Made by a program: the position numbers and the translations under genes. Positions 58,580-64,000 of a stretch of DNA of 64,000 bases are shown here, piece after piece (the first letter of the stretch is position 1; every line of letters starts with the position of its first letter). The notes beneath the pieces are model-generated. The model searched no databases. It was not told the origin of the DNA and saw nothing but the letters and a program-made list of their open reading frames with translations. This DNA is from Nocardioides sp. T2.26MG-1 (lineage in GTDB: Bacteria; Actinomycetota; Actinomycetes; Propionibacteriales; Nocardioidaceae): the NCBI RefSeq assembly GCF_950101795.1, contig NZ_CATNLZ010000006.1:1-64000 (forward strand). Direction: 5' to 3'.

Positions 58580-59494
58580 TTGCGGCCCGACATCGCCAAC
58601 CTCGAGGGCGAGCAGGACTACGACGTCACCTGGCCCTGGCACGACGGCCCGTTGACTCCCGGACTGACGTGCGTGTTCCGGGTGCGCAACGAGGCGCGCA
58701 ACCTGCCGTGGGTGCTGCCCCCGATGTTCGAGGCCGTGCAGCACGTGGTGCTGGTCGACAACGGCTCCGACGACGGGACCCCCGAGGTCGCGCAGCGGGT
58801 CGCGGAGGAGTGTGGTGCCGCGGACCGGTTCACGCTCACGGCGTACCCCTTCTCCGTCAGCCGGGCCGGCGCCGAGCACCTCGCGACGCCGCCCGACTCG
58901 GTGCACTCGCTGACCCACTTCTACAACTGGTCGTTCTCCCAGGTGCGTACGGCGTACTCCATGAAGTGGGACGGTGACATGGTGCTGACCCGCGAGGGCG
59001 TCGCCACCCTGGCCGACCTGTCCTGGCAGCTCGAGGACTCCGACGCGGTCGTGGCGGTGCCGCGGCACCCGGTCTCGATCGAGAGCGAGTCGGTGGCCTG
59101 GATCGACCTGGGCTTCCGGTTCCTGGAGCCGTGGATCTACCCGATGGGCCCGGAGTTCACGTTCGTGAAGGCGTTCGAGTGGGAGGTCCGGGAGTTCCCC
59201 GAGACCTCCGAGCGGATCATCCTGCCCGAGGGGCTGTGCGTGGAGCTGAAGTGGCTCGACGCCGACGAGTTCGGGCACTGGAGCCACACCGAGTTCGACT
59301 CCTCACGCGCGCCGCGCAAGCGCCGCGAGTGGGAGGTCTACAGCGCGCTCCGCGACGGGCGCGGCGACCGGGTCGAGGGCCTGCGGCGGATCGAGGCCCC
59401 GCCGGGGGTGCACATCGTCGACCACCTCACCCGGACCTGGCTGCCGCGAGCACCGCGGCCGCTGGTGCGGCGGCTGGGTCGGCTGGATGTCTGA
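58580..59494 (+). CDS. GT2-like glycosyltransferase
   Basis: A 304-aa protein with a probable TTG start, 3 bp after the previous stop. TCVFRVRNEARNLPWVLPPM is a GT2-type donor-binding start, HVVLVDNGSDDGTPEVAQRV the second strand, and AYSMKWDGDMVLTREG gives the DxD. The C-terminal half (RFLEPWIYPMGPEFTFVKAF, PRKRREWEVYSALRDG) is not standard. No membrane segment. A TTG start is uncommon, but the N-terminal RPDIANLEGEQDYDVTWPW has no better codon. Its last 8 bases overlap the next gene. Sugar and linkage unknown. Confidence 0.8.
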   Translation: MRPDIANLEGEQDYDVTWPWHDGPLTPGLTCVFRVRNEARNLPWVLPPMFEAVQHVVLVDNGSDDGTPEVAQRVAEECGAADRFTLTAYPFSVSRAGAEHLATPPDSVHSLTHFYNWSFSQVRTAYSMKWDGDMVLTREGVATLADLSWQLEDSDAVVAVPRHPVSIESESVAWIDLGFRFLEPWIYPMGPEFTFVKAFEWEVREFPETSERIILPEGLCVELKWLDADEFGHWSHTEFDSSRAPRKRREWEVYSALRDGRGDRVEGLRRIEAPPGVHIVDHLTRTWLPRAPRPLVRRLGRLDV

Positions 59495-60788
59495 GGGGCC
59501 CGACCGGACCGCCGGCCCGGTCGAGGTCCGGTTCGCCGACCTGCTCGAGTTGCGCTCGTACGCCGTCCCGACGGACGGGCGCGCCGCGGTTGTGCGGGTC
59601 GTCGTCGAGTCGGCGCCCGGGGCCCTGTCGCTGGTGCCCCGCCCCGACTGGCCGCAGCTGCGGTCGCTGCGCTCTCGGCGCGTGGACGGCGCCAACGTCT
59701 TGACCGCCCGCTTCGCTGGACCGGTGTCGGTCGTGGACCTGATCGCGGAGATCGGCCGCCAGGCGGTGTGGCCCCGGGTGACCGCGGCGCTCCCGGAGCG
59801 CTTGGACGTGCGGGTCCTGAACCCGATCGGCTTCCGGCCGGCCTGGGAGCGCGGGATCGTCGACCTGCCGTCGGGACCGCCGACTCGCGATCTGGTCGAG
59901 TCGCTGCGTGACGCCCAAGGAGTGCGTGTCGGGCCGCAGTCCGAGTCGCGCACGGTCGCAGGGCTCGCGATGGCCGGGGTCCCCCTCGTCGGGCCCGGCC
60001 TGCCCGATGCCGACCTGGACGACCCCCTCGCGCGCGAGGAGCACAGCCTCGTCCTGCGACGCGCCGCCCTCGACGAGCACGGCTCGGTCCGGTGGCAGCG
60101 CCCGGTGTCGGTGCTCCTGGCGACCCGTCGGCCCGAGCAGCTGGAGTTCGCGCTCGCCCAGGTCGCACGCCAGCGTGGCGTCGACTCGCTGCAACTGGTC
60201 CTCGCTCCGCACGGCTTCGAAGCCGACGAGGCCACCGTGCGCGCTGCGGTCGGGCCCGCGGTCGACGTGCGTGTCGTGCCGGCGGCCGCGGACACCGTCT
60301 TCGGTGACGTGCTGCATGCAGCAGCCTCGACGGCCGACGGTGACGTGCTGCTGAAGATGGACGACGACGACTGGTACGCCCCCGACGTCGTCGCCGACCT
60401 GCTGCGCGCCCGGGCCTACAGCGGCGCCGAGCTCGTCGGCATGCCCGCGGAGTTCCACTACCTCGCGCCGCGCGACCTGACCGTCAAGCGCGGCCACCCG
60501 ACCGAGGTCTACGCCCGCTTCGTCGCCGGCGGCACGATGATGGTCGATCGGGAGGTGCTGCGCGAGGTGGGCGGGTTCCGCAGCGTGCGCAAGTACGTCG
60601 ACGCGCAGCTGCTCACCGCCGTCACCGCCGCGGGCGGGGCGATCTACCGCACCCACGGTCTGGGCTACGTGCTGCGCCGCAACGAGTCGGGCCACACCTG
60701 GCAGGTCGACATGGACTACCTGCTCGACCCAGCCCGCGTGGAGCGCACCTGGCCGGGCTTCTCACCCTCCCGGCTGATGGAGCTCTAG
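59487..60788 (+). CDS. GT2 glycosyltransferase, paralogue B
   Basis: A 433-aa paralogue of the 54359 gene that starts about 90 residues further in. Shared blocks in order: LNPIGFRPAWERG, LRDAQGVRVGPQSESRTVAGLAMAGVPLVG, REEHSLVLRRAAL, VSVLLATRRPEQLEFALAQV, VLLKMDDDDWYAPDVVADLL, GGTMMVDREVLREVGGF and GYVLRRNESGHTW. The pair probably acts on successive sugars or alternative acceptors. It ends the operon. The opposite-strand dehydrogenase ends 3 bp later, so the two transcripts converge without room for a terminator. Confidence 0.85.
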   Translation: MSEGPDRTAGPVEVRFADLLELRSYAVPTDGRAAVVRVVVESAPGALSLVPRPDWPQLRSLRSRRVDGANVLTARFAGPVSVVDLIAEIGRQAVWPRVTAALPERLDVRVLNPIGFRPAWERGIVDLPSGPPTRDLVESLRDAQGVRVGPQSESRTVAGLAMAGVPLVGPGLPDADLDDPLAREEHSLVLRRAALDEHGSVRWQRPVSVLLATRRPEQLEFALAQVARQRGVDSLQLVLAPHGFEADEATVRAAVGPAVDVRVVPAAADTVFGDVLHAAASTADGDVLLKMDDDDWYAPDVVADLLRARAYSGAELVGMPAEFHYLAPRDLTVKRGHPTEVYARFVAGGTMMVDREVLREVGGFRSVRKYVDAQLLTAVTAAGGAIYRTHGLGYVLRRNESGHTWQVDMDYLLDPARVERTWPGFSPSRLMEL

Positions 60789-60791
60789 GCC

Positions 60792-62114
60792 TCACCGACG
60801 CCCGAGGCCCCGGGCGGTCCAGCCGGCAGCGCGCCAGGCGGGAAGGTCCAGCACGTTGCGCCCGTCGATGACCTGCTGGCGGCGGACGACGCCGGCGAGC
60901 TCGACCGGGTCGACGGTGCGGAACTCCGGCCACTCGGTCAGGTGCAGCAGCAGGTCCGCGTCGTGCGCGGCGGCCATCGCGGACTCGGCGTAGTCGAGGG
61001 TCGGGAACGTCGCGCGCGCGGTGTCGTTGGCCTTCGGGTCGTAGACCGAGACCAGGGCGCCGCGCAGGTGCAGCTGGCCGGCGATCGAGAGTGCGGGGGA
61101 GTCGCGCACGTCGTCGCTGTGGGGCTTGAACGCCGCACCCCACACCGCGATCCGGGCGCGGGCGACGCTGCCGCCGAGCATCGAGGTGGCGATCTGCACG
61201 ACCCGGGTGCGCTGGCGCAGGTTGATGTCGTCGACCTGGCGCAGGAACGACATCGTGTCCTCGACGCCGAGCTCACCGGCGCGGTGCAGGAACGCCCGGA
61301 TGTCCTTGGGCAGGCAGCCGCCGCCGAACCCGACGCCTGCGTTGAGGAACTTCCGCCCGATCCGGTCGTCGTGCCCGATCGCGTCGGCGAGGTCGACGAC
61401 GTCACCGCCGGCCGCCTCGCACACCTCGGCGACCGCGTTGATGAACGAGATCTTGGTGGCCAGGAACGCGTTCGCGGAGACCTTCACCAGCTCGGCGGTC
61501 GCGTAGTCGGTCACGACGACGGGCGTCCCGGCCTCGATCACCGATCTGTAGAACGCGCGCAGCTCCCGCTCCTCGCGCTCCGATGGCACGCCGAACACCA
61601 GCCGGTCGGGCTCGAGGGTGTCCTTGACCGCGTAGCCCTCGCGCAGGAACTCCGGGTTCCACGCGAGCCGCGCCTCGGCCCCCGCCGGCGCGAGCTCCGC
61701 CAGCCGGCCGGCGAGCCGCTCCGCGGTCCCGACGGGCACGGTCGACTTGCCGACGACCAGCGCGCTCTCGACGAGGTACGGCGCGAGCGACTCGACCGCG
61801 GCGTCGACGTACTGCACGTCGGCGCCGAGCCCGTCGTGGCGCTGGGGCGTCCCCACGCACACGAAGTGGATCGAGCCGAACCCCCCCGCCTCCTCGTAGG
61901 AGTCGGTGAACCGCAGGCGGCCCGATGCGACGTGCTTGGCGAGCAGCTCCTCGAGGGCGGGCTCGTAGAACGGCACCTTGCCGGCCGCGAGCGACTCGCG
62001 CTTGGTGGCGTCGATCTCGACACCGAGCACCTCGTAGCCGAGCTCGGCCATGCAGGCGGCGTGGGTGGCCCCGAGGTAGCCACATCCGATGACGGTGACG
62101 CGTTGTGCGGGCAC
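60792..62114 (-). CDS. UDP-glucose/GDP-mannose dehydrogenase family protein
   Basis: A 440-aa enzyme from GTG 62114. VTVIGCGYLGATHAACMAELG binds NAD; FVCVGTPQRHDG, GKSTVPVGTAERL and WNPEFLREGYAVKDT follow; GFGGGCLPKD carries the catalytic Cys267, with Lys211 in AELVKVSANAFLATK. It oxidises a nucleotide sugar twice to a uronic acid, most likely UDP-glucose to UDP-glucuronate. That would supply an acidic sugar for the adjacent glycan locus. Fold order and 440-aa length are normal. It runs opposite to the locus and follows the MalY gene by 9 bp. Confidence 0.9.
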   Translation of the reverse strand: MPAQRVTVIGCGYLGATHAACMAELGYEVLGVEIDATKRESLAAGKVPFYEPALEELLAKHVASGRLRFTDSYEEAGGFGSIHFVCVGTPQRHDGLGADVQYVDAAVESLAPYLVESALVVGKSTVPVGTAERLAGRLAELAPAGAEARLAWNPEFLREGYAVKDTLEPDRLVFGVPSEREERELRAFYRSVIEAGTPVVVTDYATAELVKVSANAFLATKISFINAVAEVCEAAGGDVVDLADAIGHDDRIGRKFLNAGVGFGGGCLPKDIRAFLHRAGELGVEDTMSFLRQVDDINLRQRTRVVQIATSMLGGSVARARIAVWGAAFKPHSDDVRDSPALSIAGQLHLRGALVSVYDPKANDTARATFPTLDYAESAMAAAHDADLLLHLTEWPEFRTVDPVELAGVVRRQQVIDGRNVLDLPAWRAAGWTARGLGRR

Positions 62115-62123
62115 CCCGTGAGT

Positions 62124-63260
62124 CTAGGAGTCGGCAGGTGTCAGCGCGGTGGCGAGGCGGTGAACCATGTCCTCGAGTCTGTTGGGGCTGGTCGCGAGGT
62201 TGAGGCGGACATGGCCGGGCAGCCCCGGCTGGTAGTCGGCGCCGGGCGCCAGCCGCACGCCGTGCTCGAGGCCGGCGGCGGCCGGGTCGTCGACGGTGTA
62301 CGCGCGCAGGTCGAGCCAGGCGAGGTACGTCGCCTCCAGCGGGCGCATCCGGGCCGCGGGCAGGTAGCGGCCCAGCAGCTCGCCGAGCAGGGACCGCTGC
62401 GCGGCGAGCCGGTCGACGAGCGCCGCGTGCCAGTCGTCGCAGTCGCGCCACGCGGCCACCCCCGCGACGATGCCGAGGCTGGACCAGTCGTGCTGGGCCG
62501 GGATCGGCAGGCCGGCGACCACGGCCCGGTCGGCCGGGTCGAGCAGCACCAGCTGGGCGCCGTGCACGGCGGGGATGTTGAACGACTTGGACGCGCTGGT
62601 GACCACGACCGCGGTCTCGTCGACGGCGAGGTACGGCGTGAACACCGCGCCGGGCAGCACCAGGGGGCCGTGGATCTCGTCGGCGACCACCCGCACGTCG
62701 TAGCGCCGGGCCAACGAGGCCAGCGCGGCGAGCTCGTCGTGCGACCAGGCCCGGCCGAGCGGGTTGTGCGGGTTGCACAGCAGGAACGTGCGGGCCCCCG
62801 CGGCGAACGCCGCCTCCACGGCGGCGAGGTCGAGCACCGCCTCGGCCGCGTCCGGGTCGAGGGTGACCGGCACCAGCTCGCGCCCGGCGATCGCGACCGC
62901 GTCGCGGAACGGCGGATAGCACGGCAGCGGCACCACGACCGGCCCCGGCGGGCAGAGCGCGTCCAGCGCGAGCCGCACCCCGGTCATCACGCCGCTGGTC
63001 GGCAGCACCGCGTCGGCCGGCGGCGACCAGGACCAGTGCCGCTCGGCGAAGCCGGCGAAGGCCTCGCCGAGGCCGCCGTCGCCGAACGGCGCGTAGCCGA
63101 GCGCGCCGCGCCGGACCGCGGCGACCAGCGCCTCCTCGACCGGCTCGGCCGTGCGGTAGTCCATCTCGGCCACCCAGCCGGGCACCACCCCGGGCGCCAC
63201 CGCGCCCCACTTGAGGGGGAACGCCGCGCGGGCCTGCTCGTCGGTGAGGTCGCGGATCAC
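62124..63260 (-). CDS. PLP-dependent aminotransferase, MalY/PatB (cystathionine beta-lyase) type
   Basis: A 378-aa fold-type I enzyme. WVAEMDYRTAEPVEEAL and GYAPFGDGGLGEAFAGF are MalY/PatB hallmarks; LLCNPHNPLGRAW, VVADEIHGPLVL and SASKSFNIPAVHGAQ (PLP Lys225) complete the active site. It likely splits C-S bonds in cystathionine or cysteine conjugates. GTG 63260 is chosen as start, with GGGAGGG 12 bases upstream; a TTG at 63272 directly abuts that site and is less likely. It precedes the sugar dehydrogenase by 9 bp, perhaps only by chance of packing. Confidence 0.87.
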   Translation of the reverse strand: MIRDLTDEQARAAFPLKWGAVAPGVVPGWVAEMDYRTAEPVEEALVAAVRRGALGYAPFGDGGLGEAFAGFAERHWSWSPPADAVLPTSGVMTGVRLALDALCPPGPVVVPLPCYPPFRDAVAIAGRELVPVTLDPDAAEAVLDLAAVEAAFAAGARTFLLCNPHNPLGRAWSHDELAALASLARRYDVRVVADEIHGPLVLPGAVFTPYLAVDETAVVVTSASKSFNIPAVHGAQLVLLDPADRAVVAGLPIPAQHDWSSLGIVAGVAAWRDCDDWHAALVDRLAAQRSLLGELLGRYLPAARMRPLEATYLAWLDLRAYTVDDPAAAGLEHGVRLAPGADYQPGLPGHVRLNLATSPNRLEDMVHRLATALTPADS

Positions 63261-63282
63261 CCCGCCATTCAACCCTCCCGGG

Positions 63283-64000
63283 TCACAGCGCCGCCGCGAT
63301 CCGCGTGCCCTGCTCGATTGCGCGCTTGGCGTCGAGCTCGGCTGCGACGTCGGCGCCGCCGACCAGGTGCACGCCGTCCGGGCGGGCCGTCGCGAGCTCG
63401 TCGTACAGGTCGCGCACCGACACCTGGCCGGCGCAGAGCACGACGTGATCGACGTCGAGCACCCGCTCCTCGCCGTCGACGGTGACGTGCAGCCCCGCGT
63501 CGTCGACGCGGCCGTAGGTCGCCCCGCTCACCTGCACGACCCCCGACTGCTTGAGCACGGCGCGGTGCGCCCAGCCCGAGGTCTTGCCGAGGTCGATGCC
63601 GATCGGGGTGGCCTTGCGTTGCAGCAGCGTCACCTCGCGCACCGGCGTGCGCGGCTTGCGCTCGGTGAGCCCGCCGGGGTGGAGCGTCGGGTCGCCGACA
63701 CCCCAGTGGGCCATCCAGTCGTCCTGGGTGTCCGCGGGGTCATGGGTCAGGAAGTGGCTGACGTCGACCCCGATGCCGCCCGCGCCGACCACCGCCACCC
63801 GGCGCCCGGGGACGACCGCACCGCTGAGCACGTCGGCGTACGAGACGACCTTCGGGTGGTCGACGCCCTCGAGCGCCGGCACCCGCGGGGCGACCCCGGT
63901 CGCGACCACGACCTCGTCGTACGCCGCGAGGTCCGCGGCGCTCGGCGTGGTGGCGAGGCGCACGTCGACACCGAGCACCTCCAGGCGCCGGGTGTAGTAG
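63283..64000 (-). CDS. fadH: 2,4-dienoyl-CoA reductase (FadH)-like flavoenzyme, C-terminal fragment
   Basis: An open frame runs off the right edge; about 239 residues are visible, of roughly 670 expected. VVVATGVAPRVPALEG and RRVAVVGAGGIGVDVSHFLTH are the FAD/NAD(P)-binding domain, then DPADTQDDWMAHWGVGD, LLQRKATPIGIDLGKTSGW and the terminal LVGGADVAAELDAKRAIEQGTR. These match FadH, which reduces 2,4-dienoyl-CoA in unsaturated fatty acid oxidation with FMN, FAD and a 4Fe-4S centre. The TIM-barrel and cluster part lie outside the window, so I cannot confirm them. Confidence 0.85.
   Translation of the reverse strand, partial: YYTRRLEVLGVDVRLATTPSAADLAAYDEVVVATGVAPRVPALEGVDHPKVVSYADVLSGAVVPGRRVAVVGAGGIGVDVSHFLTHDPADTQDDWMAHWGVGDPTLHPGGLTERKPRTPVREVTLLQRKATPIGIDLGKTSGWAHRAVLKQSGVVQVSGATYGRVDDAGLHVTVDGEERVLDVDHVVLCAGQVSVRDLYDELATARPDGVHLVGGADVAAELDAKRAIEQGTRIAAAL

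Overview
The window is about 72% GC and reads as a chromosomal segment of an actinobacterium, most likely Nocardioidaceae (Nocardioides-like). This is inferred from the GC content, frequent GTG starts, 4-bp ATGA/GTGA gene overlaps, F420-type and mycothiol-type enzyme families, a DUF222 HNH nuclease, and intergenic stem-loops with a GTGGTTTCGAG...CTCAACCAC core. There is no rRNA, tRNA, CRISPR array, phage or transposase gene. Two genes run off the edges: the DUF222 gene on the left and a FadH-like reductase on the right. About 56 protein genes are supported.

Layout. 1-1.5 kb: nuclease fragment, a degenerate repeat array and a 50-aa ORF. 1.5-7 kb: a DUF429-RelA/SpoT fusion, truncated haemoglobin, an F420-type oxidoreductase, DinB protein, MFS exporter, DUF4287 protein and a second hairpin cluster. 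7-14 kb: secreted GH6 glucanase, a YCII(DGPF)-ECF42 sigma pair, a Pr6Pr-like membrane protein, M3 peptidase and a PadR-DUF1707 pair. 13.6-18.8 kb: a secreted protein built of three repeats, a DUF3311-MctP monocarboxylate transporter, an acyl-CoA dehydrogenase and a conserved hypothetical. 18.8-28.3 kb: SDR, an LLM oxidoreductase with a KstR-like box, YceI, a tiny protein with its own terminator, GlmS, a Tat-type phospholipase C and a DEAD-box helicase. 28.3-36.6 kb: MerR with a divergent flavoprotein, a lipoprotein class B PBP, EF-G2 and a large LuxR regulator. 36.8-45.4 kb: M4 metalloprotease, semialdehyde dehydrogenase, a lipoprotein, DUF2332, a LuxR regulator, and an ECF sigma factor with a mycothiol-type enzyme.

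45.4-50.1 kb is a lipid-linked divergon. TetR-GlpD faces an AGPS-like flavoenzyme followed by a lipid kinase, and the 17 bp between the two start codons are a near-perfect palindrome. After a hydrolase, a pirin and a GH1 beta-glucosidase comes the most system-like block, 52.7-60.8 kb. It holds two sulfotransferases, a membrane-anchored methyltransferase and four GT2-type glycosyltransferases, two of which share an unusual N-terminal region. Convergent to it is a UDP-glucose/GDP-mannose-type dehydrogenase. I read this as a surface-glycan assembly and decoration locus. The window ends with a MalY/PatB-type lyase and the FadH fragment.

Regulation visible in the DNA includes palindromes at the PadR, MerR and TetR genes, CRP-like and KstR-like boxes, a candidate ECF42 promoter, three 13-bp iterons before the triple-repeat protein, and several strong stem-loop terminators. 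All function calls come from motif and family recognition by eye; no search was run.
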